A stretch of DNA of 34,435 nucleotides from Candidatus Sabulitectum sp. GTDB taxonomy: Bacteria > Fermentibacterota > Fermentibacteria > Fermentibacterales > JCC-6. Position 1 is the stretch's first letter, and every line of letters starts with the position of its first letter. The stretch covers positions 1 through 34,435 of the forward strand of contig JAGLDY010000034.1 in assembly GCA_023145375.1 (NCBI GenBank), given 5' to 3'. The notes beneath the pieces are model-generated. The model was not told the DNA's origin. It ran no database searches and saw only the letters and a list, made by a program, of their open reading frames with translations. Position numbers and translations under genes: made by a program. Positions 24,809 through 32,168 of this stretch are shown in pieces.

Positions 24809-25537
24809 ATGGCTGATCCCAGAGTAAAGGGAGAAAAAGGACGGAGTGCTTTCCAGGAAGTGTTTGGGGACATGCCTCTGCCGGATAGTATTTCATCCAG
24901 CACACTGAATTATGAGGATTACTGGACAGAGCGGGAAGAGAAGCAGATCGTAACAGAGCCCGCAAAACGGAGAGCAAGAGGTATCCTGCCTTTCATTGAA
25001 AGGGGAGATACGGTTCTTGATATAGGTTGTGGAACAGGAGAAACCCTTCAGGTACTAAGTGAAGAAAAAGAAATTCAGGGAACAGGTCTGGATATTTCTG
25101 CAACTGCTCTTTCTGTTGTAAAGAAAAAAGGATTTGAAGTAATAGATGCCGATCTCTCTCTGCCGGGTAATCAACTTCAGGGTCGGTGGGATCACATTAT
25201 TATGTTTGAGGTAGCTGAGCATGTAATTGATACCGAGATCATGTTAACCAATTTGAAGGGGCACTACAAAAAAGGACTATACATATCAACACCAAATCTT
25301 GGTTATCTGGCTCACAGACTTAGAATGCTTTTCGGTAGATTTCCTGTAACATACATATCAGACCCCAGAGAGCATCTCAGGTACTGGAGTGTAAAAGACT
25401 TTGTCTTCTGGTCGAAAAAACTGGGGTACAGTAAACCTGAGGTTCTGGGTTTAAGGGGAAAGCCTGGTGTCTTTAAGCTCCCTGCCAGATTCCCCTCTCT
25501 ATTTGCAAGTGAAGTCGTCTATCGTTTTCATTCCTGA
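24809..25537 (+). CDS. Class I SAM-dependent methyltransferase
   Basis: A 242-residue cytoplasmic enzyme. Motif I (VLDIGCGTGETLQVL, about 69-83) and the acidic end of strand 2 (GTGLDISATAL) form the SAM site; DADLSLP and WDHIIMFEVAEHV are motifs II-III. The C-terminal part (DPREHLRYWSVKDFVFWSKKLGY) has the H-x-R-x-W/F pattern of Methyltransf_23 and MetW-like enzymes that often modify glycans or lipids. The substrate cannot be predicted. It stands alone: divergent from the secreted protein gene and convergent with the citrate-lyase-like gene 6 bases past its stop. GAGAGG precedes the ATG. Confidence 0.88.
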   Translation: MADPRVKGEKGRSAFQEVFGDMPLPDSISSSTLNYEDYWTEREEKQIVTEPAKRRARGILPFIERGDTVLDIGCGTGETLQVLSEEKEIQGTGLDISATALSVVKKKGFEVIDADLSLPGNQLQGRWDHIIMFEVAEHVIDTEIMLTNLKGHYKKGLYISTPNLGYLAHRLRMLFGRFPVTYISDPREHLRYWSVKDFVFWSKKLGYSKPEVLGLRGKPGVFKLPARFPSLFASEVVYRFHS

Positions 25538-25543
25538 GAAGGA

Positions 25544-26683
25544 CTACTCCCCGATCAGCTTAAGCACCGCCATTGCCTGACGGGCAACAGGCGGATCGAT
25601 CATCTTTGAACCCAGAGCTATAGCTCCAAGACCCTTTGCTTCGGCTTCTTTCATGGCTGCCACGATCTTTCTTGCTTTCTCTATCTGAGCTTCTGAAGGC
25701 ATGAAACCCTCTTCAACTGGCTTTACCTGTGACGGGTGTATGCAACCTTTTCCCACGAATCCCAGTGTTTTTGCCTCTGAAATACTTTTCTGCAACCCCG
25801 CTTCATTCTTCACGTCAGCATAGACTGTATCGATAGGCTGTAGATCTGCTGCTCTTGCAGCAAGAACAACAAGGCTTCTGGCGGTAAAGCTTTCAGTGGC
25901 TTCAGGGGTGGGCATAATACCTATCTCTGCTGTCAGGTCCTGGAGGCCGAGGGTGAGAGCAGCCATCTCGGGAACAGAATCTGCTATGGAAAGAGCATTC
26001 AGGATACCACGGGGAGATTCTATAATGGGCATGAGCCATGGAAAGGAATCTCTTCCGCAGAGATCCATGACGGTTTCAACCATGTCTCGCAGTACAGCGA
26101 CCTCTTCTGCTTTTTCAACTTTTGGCAGAAGAATATGCTGCACAGGCTGGGGTACGATCCAGCTCAGGTCATCAGTTGCCCTTTCTCCCTGGTTGATCCT
26201 TACCATCACCTCCGTGTCACCGAAGTCTGTGTTTGCAAGGGCGTAAGCAACGAGTATTCTGGCCTCATCTTTTCTGTCCGGGGCTACACTGTCCTCCAGA
26301 TCAAGAATGATTCCGTCTGCTCCGGCAGCAGCAGCTTTTTCAATGAAACGGGGTTTGTTTCCCGGTGCATACAGTCTGCTTCTTCTCGGTCTGTCTTTTG
26401 GTTGAACTGTCCATTCCGTAGCAGGAGGCAGGGGAAGGAACATATCATCCAGTTCCTTTCGTACAGCGGCCTCAAATCTGGCGGCAGCTACCCAGGGGAC
26501 TGCGCCGCAATCTTCTCCTGTTGCAGTTCCCTTTGATATTTCAAGTCTCTCTGCAGTGTGCATGATAGCCTTTTCCTGCTCAGGGGAAAATCCGTTGAGG
26601 GAAAGAGTATCTCCGTTGCCTGAGAACTCGATTAGAATGTCTGACTTGACCTTTGGGCCTGAATATCCGGCTTTTGAGGACAT
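25544..26683 (-). CDS. CitD-CitE fusion: acyl-carrier plus citrate lyase beta-like (HpcH/HpaI) protein
   Basis: A 379-residue protein with AGGAGG 7 bases before the ATG at 26683. Residues 1-85 match citrate lyase gamma (acyl carrier) subunit: Ser14-Asp (KVKSDILIEF) lines up with the Ser14 that carries the phosphoribosyl-dephospho-CoA arm in CitD, and the domain ends AAARFEAAVRKE like CitD. From about 110 it is a CitE/HpcH TIM barrel: RSRLYAPGN, DGIILDLEDSVAPDRKDEAR, VMVRINQ, PIIESPRGILNA, LGLQDLTAEIG, CIHPSQV. CitE cleaves citryl-ACP to oxaloacetate and acetyl-ACP. No CitF, CitC, CitG or CitX is visible here. The start is 10 bases past the DsbD-like gene stop, so it may share that transcript. 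Confidence 0.85.
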   Translation of the reverse strand: MSSKAGYSGPKVKSDILIEFSGNGDTLSLNGFSPEQEKAIMHTAERLEISKGTATGEDCGAVPWVAAARFEAAVRKELDDMFLPLPPATEWTVQPKDRPRRSRLYAPGNKPRFIEKAAAAGADGIILDLEDSVAPDRKDEARILVAYALANTDFGDTEVMVRINQGERATDDLSWIVPQPVQHILLPKVEKAEEVAVLRDMVETVMDLCGRDSFPWLMPIIESPRGILNALSIADSVPEMAALTLGLQDLTAEIGIMPTPEATESFTARSLVVLAARAADLQPIDTVYADVKNEAGLQKSISEAKTLGFVGKGCIHPSQVKPVEEGFMPSEAQIEKARKIVAAMKEAEAKGLGAIALGSKMIDPPVARQAMAVLKLIGE

Positions 26684-26693
26684 CCCCAACCTC

Positions 26694-27836
26694 CTAATTC
26701 TGATAGGCTGGACAGGTGTTGCAATCTGCTGATGTGGTGCAGCCTGTCTCACTTGTTAAAAGAAAAGTAAATCCGGAATCAGGGTCACACCTGAAACTGT
26801 ATCTGGCCAGGTATTGATAGACAATACCGGTCCTCTCTAAGTCATAAGGTTCGTATTCGATGGCGAACAGCCTGAATCGTCTGGTTTCTGCAAGGGCATT
26901 TGCATCGACCTGCCACTGGGAAAGCTCTACCTCAGAGCGGAAGTCCATCCACCAGGGAGCAATAACACCCGCCAGCTCCGGAATGGACTCCAGTGCGACA
27001 TCCCAGTCTGTTGTGTTTGACTGTACCAGTACGATCTCGGGGCCTTCTGCCCCCTGCAGATCGTTGTACATATCAACACCTCGATCTCCATTGACTTCAG
27101 GGAAGGTCAGAATGTAGAGAGTATCTTCATTCAGAGCATTGTAGATATTTACGGGGCCACTATTTTCTGTATGGTCATCATGATCATCATCATGCATATC
27201 AATGATCACATCACCTGACTGGAAGAAATATCCCGCCAGCCCTCTTATCCCCATGATGCCAAAATACACTGCAACAAAGATAGCTGCGTACTTTGCAATC
27301 ACATTCAACCACTTCTTTTTACTGAAGAGCCCCACTATGGCAAATGGAAGCATGTACACCGTTGTGCCCAGGAAGAAACCGGTGAACAGCATTGCTCCAT
27401 TCAGAGGACCGCTTGCGTCAAATGCGCTGGTGAGAGCAATAAGGAAAGCAGGACATATGGAGAATCCAGTGAGCATCCCGAGAAGTATCGGGCTCTTTGT
27501 CAGTTTCATCCATTTTGGGATGTTACAGCCATTGCATGTTTTGTTTACTCTGACAACGGAGATGATCATGTACACTGAAAAAAGAATGTAGCCGGAGAAA
27601 GTAAAAGGAATCCTGATAGAAGATGGAATGCTGCCTCCCAGAAGACCCATGATGGCTCCAAAGGCTGCATAAGAGACAAATCTTCCAAGATTCAACATGA
27701 GAATTGTTACCAGAGATTGTCTGCTGGTCCTCCGTTCACTTAGAAGATAAGTAAGATATATGGGGCCACAGGAAGCCAGACATGAAATGCCGGTTGCCAG
27801 GCCAAGTCCGGTTCCCTCTGCCAGTCCAGTGAACAT
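26694..27836 (-). CDS. DsbD/TauE-SafE-like membrane protein with periplasmic C-terminal domain
   Basis: A 380-residue protein. About six helices fill residues 5-205; the first has GISCLASCGPIYLTYLLS, and a later one GMLTGFSICPAFLIALTSAF, the internal repeat and Cys pattern of the DsbD-2/cytochrome c biogenesis transmembrane group. This group moves reducing equivalents or metal/sulfur species across the inner membrane. A loop rich in Asp and His (DMHDDDHDDH) could bind metal. About 150 extracytoplasmic residues follow, ending with CTTSADCNTCPAYQN. I do not recognise that domain. AGGAGGGG precedes the ATG. Its place between the exported ferredoxin operon and the CitDE gene suggests a redox or maturation role for the ferredoxins, which is inference. 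Confidence 0.78.
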   Translation of the reverse strand: MFTGLAEGTGLGLATGISCLASCGPIYLTYLLSERRTSRQSLVTILMLNLGRFVSYAAFGAIMGLLGGSIPSSIRIPFTFSGYILFSVYMIISVVRVNKTCNGCNIPKWMKLTKSPILLGMLTGFSICPAFLIALTSAFDASGPLNGAMLFTGFFLGTTVYMLPFAIVGLFSKKKWLNVIAKYAAIFVAVYFGIMGIRGLAGYFFQSGDVIIDMHDDDHDDHTENSGPVNIYNALNEDTLYILTFPEVNGDRGVDMYNDLQGAEGPEIVLVQSNTTDWDVALESIPELAGVIAPWWMDFRSEVELSQWQVDANALAETRRFRLFAIEYEPYDLERTGIVYQYLARYSFRCDPDSGFTFLLTSETGCTTSADCNTCPAYQN

Positions 27837-27860
27837 TTATTCAGACCCCTCCTTTTTCGT

Positions 27861-27901
27861 AAAAAATACCGCGATTGGTATCTCTAAAATAACAACCGCG
27901 G
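27861..27901 (-). terminator. Terminator or attenuator after the ferredoxin-barrel operon
   Basis: On the minus strand CCGCGGTTG pairs with CAATCGCGG (one G-U, loop of 15), followed by TATTTTTTA. It lies between the barrel gene and the DsbD-like gene, so readthrough rather than full co-transcription is expected. Confidence 0.7.
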
Positions 27902-27922
27902 CAAGTTTTGTTCCCGATCCCG

Positions 27923-29125
27923 TCAGAACTGTGCTGGGTAGAAACCTACTCCTCCTCTGATCCTGCCCCACACGTCGTTGGGGGCAAGGTTTGAAGCTTC
28001 CCGCTCGTAAATACCATAGATATTCAAGCCGTTGTTCATTCTGAACTCAAGGCCTCCTCCTATGATCTCACGGGTACGGTATCCACCGGTGCCTTCAACT
28101 GAACTGGGTCCGTACCAGAGTTTACCTGTTACAAGAGCAGAGAGTCCGCTTACAATACTGATGCGTCCTTCAAGCTCGCCCAGTCTTGTGGTAATTGCAG
28201 ATTCTGTAAGCTGGCCGCCTATCATTATTGATGAAGGTACATTGCCCCAGCCACCGAACTTGTATTGACCTTTGATGGCACTTTGGAACGGGCCGAATCT
28301 GGTCTCTTCATTGTAGAAGTCAGCAGCCTGGCTGAAGGTAATGTTGAACATGACATTTCTTGCAACACTCTGAACAGCTCTGAGTCTTGCTGTGAATCTG
28401 TTGGGAATGGTAAGACCGGTGTAGTCTTCTCCTGTGTAAATAGAGTGCTCCACCTCTGCGGTGACAAAGGTCATTGTGGGGAACTTCAGAGGCTCGTACC
28501 CTGCTGAAATGTCAACACGGGACCAGCTTCTGTCATATTCAAATCCATCCAGCTTTGTCTGGTGGGAAATTCCACCCACTGCCAGATAGCCACCCACAGG
28601 AGTATGCCAGAGCACATCTCCGCCGTAGCACAAGTCTGTCCACTGTGTATCGTCAATATCGGAATCAAGAGCTATGACATCTTTCATCCAGTATTTTCCT
28701 GAACCGCGTATCTCAAAAACACCGGGAATTGAGTAGCCCAGAGAAAGCCCCGGTCTTAATGCAGAGTTTCTGTAACCTTCTCCCAGGGAAAGAGGCAAAA
28801 CAACCATTGCGCTGTCCAAATCTTTGGCTAATTGAATTTCAGGATTTATGGTGAAACCGCCAAAGTGAACTCTGCTCTCAAGGTGGGCCTCAAGATGATT
28901 CCTGTAGAAGCGGGGAATAACAGCATCCTCACCGCTCATAACTCTGTTGGCGTCAAGAACTATGTCCCAGCTGCTGCCATTCATTCTGAACCCGGCCTGT
29001 CCCCAGTTGTGAAGACCCCCGCCGTAGTTGATACTGTCTGAGACTAGATGCATCTGAGCGTATCCCTCGAAATTAACCGCAAAGGAAGCGGCTGCCAGTA
29101 GAAACAATATTGCGATAGCTTTCAT
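27923..29125 (-). CDS. Outer-membrane beta-barrel protein, last gene of the exported ferredoxin operon
   Basis: A 400-residue protein with signal peptide ([16 protein letters not shown]). The mature part is a series of 10-14 residue alternating strands with turns (FEGYAQMHLVSDS, WDIVLDANRVM, SRVHFGGFTINPEIQLAK, LEFRMNNGLNIYGIYERE) and ends RGGVGFYPAQF with the terminal Phe expected of barrels. That length fits a 16-18 strand porin-like pore. There are no cysteines in the Fe-S spacing. The ATG overlaps the upstream ferredoxin stop by one base (TAATG), so expression is tied to the ferredoxins. No named family recognised; function as a porin or as a sheath for an electron conduit is inference. 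Confidence 0.78.
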   Translation of the reverse strand: MKAIAILFLLAAASFAVNFEGYAQMHLVSDSINYGGGLHNWGQAGFRMNGSSWDIVLDANRVMSGEDAVIPRFYRNHLEAHLESRVHFGGFTINPEIQLAKDLDSAMVVLPLSLGEGYRNSALRPGLSLGYSIPGVFEIRGSGKYWMKDVIALDSDIDDTQWTDLCYGGDVLWHTPVGGYLAVGGISHQTKLDGFEYDRSWSRVDISAGYEPLKFPTMTFVTAEVEHSIYTGEDYTGLTIPNRFTARLRAVQSVARNVMFNITFSQAADFYNEETRFGPFQSAIKGQYKFGGWGNVPSSIMIGGQLTESAITTRLGELEGRISIVSGLSALVTGKLWYGPSSVEGTGGYRTREIIGGGLEFRMNNGLNIYGIYEREASNLAPNDVWGRIRGGVGFYPAQF

Positions 29126-29373
29126 TAGAATATTGCTCCTTCCGGACAGATCTCAACACATCTGTTGCACTGGTGGCAGAGCCCTGGATCTATCACTGCA
29201 TCTCCGTCGATAACTTCGATGGCGTCGTAAGGGCAGACATCTTCACACTCTCCACAGCCAACACATCTTGATGTGTCCACGGTAAGAAGAGCATTTGCAA
29301 GAGGCCCGTCGCATGCAGCGAATGTCAGCAGTCCAAGAACTGCAAGAAGCAGAAACTTAGTGGATCGCGTCAT
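29125..29373 (-). CDS. Exported two-cluster ferredoxin, possible lipoprotein
   Basis: An 82-residue protein. The ATG at 29373 has AGGGGG 7 bases upstream and lies inside the end of the preceding gene (17-base overlap); the ATG at 29415 would destroy the signal. The N-terminus [21 protein letters not shown] resembles a lipoprotein signal with Cys21, though Phe at -3 is unusual. The remainder is a 2[4Fe-4S] ferredoxin: [12 protein letters not shown] and [12 protein letters not shown]. Ordinary ferredoxins of this kind are cytoplasmic, so the export signal is the odd feature. The stop overlaps the barrel start. Confidence 0.85.
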   Translation of the reverse strand: MTRSTKFLLLAVLGLLTFAACDGPLANALLTVDTSRCVGCGECEDVCPYDAIEVIDGDAVIDPGLCHQCNRCVEICPEGAIF

Positions 29374-29590
29374 AGGTGCACACCCCCTGACAGAGACCGC
29401 AGTTGATACAGGCATCAGGATCTATGTGAGAAGTGCCATCCTCAATTGTTATAGCCTCCACAGGACAAACTACCTTGCAGTCTCCGCATCCACTGCATTT
29501 ATCCTGTTCGACCCAGTATCTTGTTCCTCCTGCAGCCACCGCTGCAGCCAGAAGAACAAGCACCAGAATCAACATCCCCTTTTTAAGCAT
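29357..29590 (-). CDS. Exported or membrane-anchored two-cluster ferredoxin
   Basis: A 77-residue protein. The N-terminal hydrophobic stretch ([22 protein letters not shown]) is a signal peptide or anchor. It is followed by a 2[4Fe-4S] ferredoxin with [12 protein letters not shown] and [12 protein letters not shown]; Thr replaces the usual Pro after the last cysteine. The ATG has GAGGAGG upstream and overlaps the preceding stop by one base (TGATG). Its 3' end overlaps the next ferredoxin gene by 17 bases. Confidence 0.87.
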   Translation of the reverse strand: MLKKGMLILVLVLLAAAVAAGGTRYWVEQDKCSGCGDCKVVCPVEAITIEDGTSHIDPDACINCGLCQGVCTYDAIH

Positions 29591-30021
29591 CAGTCCTCCT
29601 CTAATTCCTCCTGGATCAGTTCACTGTTCCCGTCGGCGTCTACACCGTAAAGAGCACAGTCATCTGCATCTAGAAGTTCTATGGTGCTTGTTGGACAGCC
29701 ACTGGCGCATATTCCGCAGTTGATACATATCTCAGGATCGATGACAGCCATGTTGTTGTCATCCATGGTAATAGCATTTACAGGACATTGCCCCACACAG
29801 ATCTGACAGCTTATGCATCCTTCAGGAATTACATAGTAGGATTCAATAACTTCAACGCTCTCCGGGAATGCTCCATCCTCTGCCTCGATGGTTTTGACCA
29901 CGGCTCCTTTTGCCTGGATCTCAAGAGTTGCGAACTCCACATCGATGGGTCCCCAGCTAAAACTGAAAACACCTGCAACTGCGGCAAGGGCAAACACAAA
30001 TATCATGATAGTACTTCTCAA
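29590..30021 (-). CDS. Exported two-cluster ferredoxin with N-terminal extension
   Basis: A 143-residue protein. The start is a TTG at 30021 with AAAGGAG 5 bases upstream; the next ATG at 30006 is too far from that site. A signal peptide (MRSTIMIFVFALAAVAGVFSFS) is followed by an acidic segment of about 45 residues (IDVEFATLEIQAKGAVVKTI) and a 2[4Fe-4S] domain with CISCQICVGQCP and CINCGICASGCP. The tail is strongly acidic (DADGNSELIQEELEED). The extra N-terminal segment may dock to a partner. The stop overlaps the next ferredoxin start. Confidence 0.85.
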   Translation of the reverse strand: MRSTIMIFVFALAAVAGVFSFSWGPIDVEFATLEIQAKGAVVKTIEAEDGAFPESVEVIESYYVIPEGCISCQICVGQCPVNAITMDDNNMAVIDPEICINCGICASGCPTSTIELLDADDCALYGVDADGNSELIQEELEED

Positions 30022-30052
30022 AAAAGCTCCTTTCTTTATCTCGAAAGAGATC

Positions 30053-31006
30053 TTAAGGTCGCAGTGGCTGATCTGTCACCCATCCAGCAGGCACAACCCT
30101 GCGCTTAATGGATCGCAGACCTGTATAAGCATAAGGATCAGGGTTAATGATCTGCTGATAATTCCAGCATTCCAGAAGACACTGCCCGCAGCTGATGCAT
30201 TCATCATAGTCAATGTAGATCATGTTAGGGGGGTAGCCTATTGGAAGAGTGTCCTGCCAGATAGCATCAACCGGACAGCCGTAGCCGCAGAAGACTTCCG
30301 TGCCATCCGCGTAATCGGTGATGATGTAGCAGGCGGATGCATCTCCGTCTGTGCAGAGTCCGCAACTGTTTGGTGTTGATGGGTTGTAGGTGTAATAGTT
30401 GTTGTAGTAGATAAGCCTCCATGCACCTTCTGTAACAGAAATGTCAGTTGCAGGGTTTTCCTCGCCGAAGAAAGCTCTGATCCCGAAGAAGTAATCCTTC
30501 GCATATCTGGTGCCTGTGATGGCATCCACAGGGCAGACGTCCATACACTGACCGCAGGCTGTGCAGAGATCGTAATCGATAACAGCAACACCACCCACTA
30601 CAACTATTGCATCCATGGGGCAGACCTGCTCGCACAAACCGCAAGCGATGCATGGCTCTTCCTGAACTTCCACCTGAACAAATACATTGGCCGAATCAGC
30701 GGGAGCCTGAACAATGGTCATATGTGTAGCCTCTTGCCAGTTCTCTGTGGTGATAGGTGCTTCAGATGCCCGGATCTCGTAGTATTGAGCGTTCTCAACC
30801 TCTGTCCACCGCATGGTGAAGGCCGAAAACTCCCCGATCATGTATCCCCAGACAGGGTCAACCGCTCCCACGGTGAAACCCTCATTGACAGTAAGTGTAT
30901 TACTGACCAGGCCAGTGGGGTTAACAGGACCCTCTGCTTCCTTCAGACAGGCCGTAGCAGACGCAAGTATCACAACTGCCAGCAGAACAATAATGCGCTT
31001 CTTCAC
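30053..31006 (-). CDS. Polyferredoxin lipoprotein, first gene of the exported ferredoxin operon
   Basis: A 317-residue lipoprotein. A GTG at 31006 is chosen because GGAGG sits 8 bases upstream and it yields M-KKRIIVLLAVVILASATAC with lipobox Cys20; an ATG at 31021 overlaps that ribosome site. Residues about 25-125 look like a fibronectin-type fold (FTMRWTEVENAQYYEIRASE). Then come two standard 4Fe-4S motifs (CIACGLCEQVCP, CTACGQCMDVCP), a further beta segment (FFGIRAFFGEENPATD), an irregular Cys-rich site (SCGLCTDGDASACY with CGYGCP), and CISCGQCLLECW. That is three to four clusters on one surface-anchored protein. It lies 31 bases ahead of the next ferredoxin and is divergent from the YCF48-like gene. 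Confidence 0.85.
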   Translation of the reverse strand: MKKRIIVLLAVVILASATACLKEAEGPVNPTGLVSNTLTVNEGFTVGAVDPVWGYMIGEFSAFTMRWTEVENAQYYEIRASEAPITTENWQEATHMTIVQAPADSANVFVQVEVQEEPCIACGLCEQVCPMDAIVVVGGVAVIDYDLCTACGQCMDVCPVDAITGTRYAKDYFFGIRAFFGEENPATDISVTEGAWRLIYYNNYYTYNPSTPNSCGLCTDGDASACYIITDYADGTEVFCGYGCPVDAIWQDTLPIGYPPNMIYIDYDECISCGQCLLECWNYQQIINPDPYAYTGLRSIKRRVVPAGWVTDQPLRP

Positions 31007-31058
31007 TACTCTATCCTCCATCGGTTTAGAACGCCTGTAAGCATCATTCCAGCTTTAA

Positions 31059-31071
31059 TACACTAAGTGTA
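31059..31071. promoter_or_regulatory. Palindrome in the divergent promoter region of the ferredoxin operon
   Basis: TACACT-A-AGTGTA, perfect 6-base arms around one base, in the interval between the ferredoxin lipoprotein gene and the YCF48-like gene. It is a candidate operator for a dimeric regulator; the regulator is unknown and no clear -10/-35 pair was identified. Confidence 0.4.
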
Positions 31072-31208
31072 CATCCAATAGCCTACTATTGTTCCTTCCG
31101 GGGAAAGAAACAAGCGTTTCCGGAAACCAAATATTTTACATATTATGGAACTCACATTTTCTTTGCTATGTTTGTGGTGTGATAACTTCTTTTGCAGAGG
31201 AGTCCAGT

Positions 31209-32168
31209 ATCAGAAAGAACATTGTCCTTCTTTTTCTCTTTTCTCTGAGTGCTTTTGCCGGTGCGATCATTCTGTACACATCTGACGGAGGTACAAGCTG
31301 GCTGCAGGAAGAGAGCAATACAGTGTTCAACCTCAATGATGTTGCTCTCAGTATTGTGAACAACACCGCTGTTGCTGTGGGAGACAATGGTACCATTCTC
31401 CGCAGAGGTGAGCATGGGATCTGGGCTGATGTCTCTCCAGAGGGATTGTCAGCGGATCTGTTCTCGGTTGCTGTGGGAGTTTCCAGCATGATGGCCTGCG
31501 GTGCCGACGGTATTCTTCTCTCTTCATTCGATGGCGGTAACAACTGGTGCGTACTCTCAGAGTTTGAATATGGTGGGACAGACCTTTACAGTGTTAACTT
31601 TGACCCTACTCACCCAAACTCGTTTCTTATCACAGGGGAGAACGGCTTTGTTTATTCATCGGTTGACGGGCTTGTACAAACCGGAACAAATTCTGATCTT
31701 GTGGCCTCCTGCGGAATGCTTTGCAGTGGATTTCCGGAGCTTGTCCTGGGGAGAGAAGGTGAATGCTACTTTCTGGGAACCCGGGAGCCTTACAACATTG
31801 AAGATGCTGTGATCAGAGGAGCAACTGAAATTGTCTCCGGTGGCGGCAGGTACATTGCCGTTGGAGAGAACGGGTCTGTCATTAGATATTCAAACCTTGA
31901 TATCTGGGACAGTATTGTTTCTGGTACCGGGGAATACCTGAACGATGTTTCCTATCTGACCTGGGGCATGACGGCTTGCGCCGTGGGAGAGAATGGGACC
32001 GTTCTAGTATCCGGCGACAATGGCTTTACCTGGGAAAGAGTCAATGTGGAAACAACCAGAGACCTTACTGCGGTGGCAGGGAACGGTGCGGGGGTTGCCT
32101 GTATTGTAGGCAGGAATGCACTGTTTGATGTGTTGAACGGTATTCCTTTCATAAAGGTTTCGCCCTGA
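31209..32168 (+). CDS. Secreted YCF48/BNR-type beta-propeller, probable AUC start
   Basis: About 319 residues. Repeating blades are seen as AVGDNGTILRRGEHGIWADVS, ACGADGILLSSFDGGNNWCVLS, ITGENGFVYSSVDG, AVGENGSVIRYSNLD and AVGENGTVLVSGDNGFTWERV, the pattern of YCF48/BNR-like seven-bladed propellers. The signal peptide is [I]RKNIVLLFLFSLSAFAG. No ATG, GTG or TTG fits its beginning: GAGGAG (31197-31202) is followed 6 bases later by ATC at 31209, where Met is expected. The frame is open further up to a TTG or ATG near 31089, but that would put about 40 non-signal residues first. It abuts the downstream glycosylase gene (TGAATG). Confidence 0.72.
   Translation: MRKNIVLLFLFSLSAFAGAIILYTSDGGTSWLQEESNTVFNLNDVALSIVNNTAVAVGDNGTILRRGEHGIWADVSPEGLSADLFSVAVGVSSMMACGADGILLSSFDGGNNWCVLSEFEYGGTDLYSVNFDPTHPNSFLITGENGFVYSSVDGLVQTGTNSDLVASCGMLCSGFPELVLGREGECYFLGTREPYNIEDAVIRGATEIVSGGGRYIAVGENGSVIRYSNLDIWDSIVSGTGEYLNDVSYLTWGMTACAVGENGTVLVSGDNGFTWERVNVETTRDLTAVAGNGAGVACIVGRNALFDVLNGIPFIKVSP

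Noticed and set aside
31089-31208. An N-terminal extension of the YCF48-like protein from 31089
   Set aside because: It would place about 40 residues before a clear signal peptide and ignore the strong GAGGAG site; the sequence there looks like promoter region.
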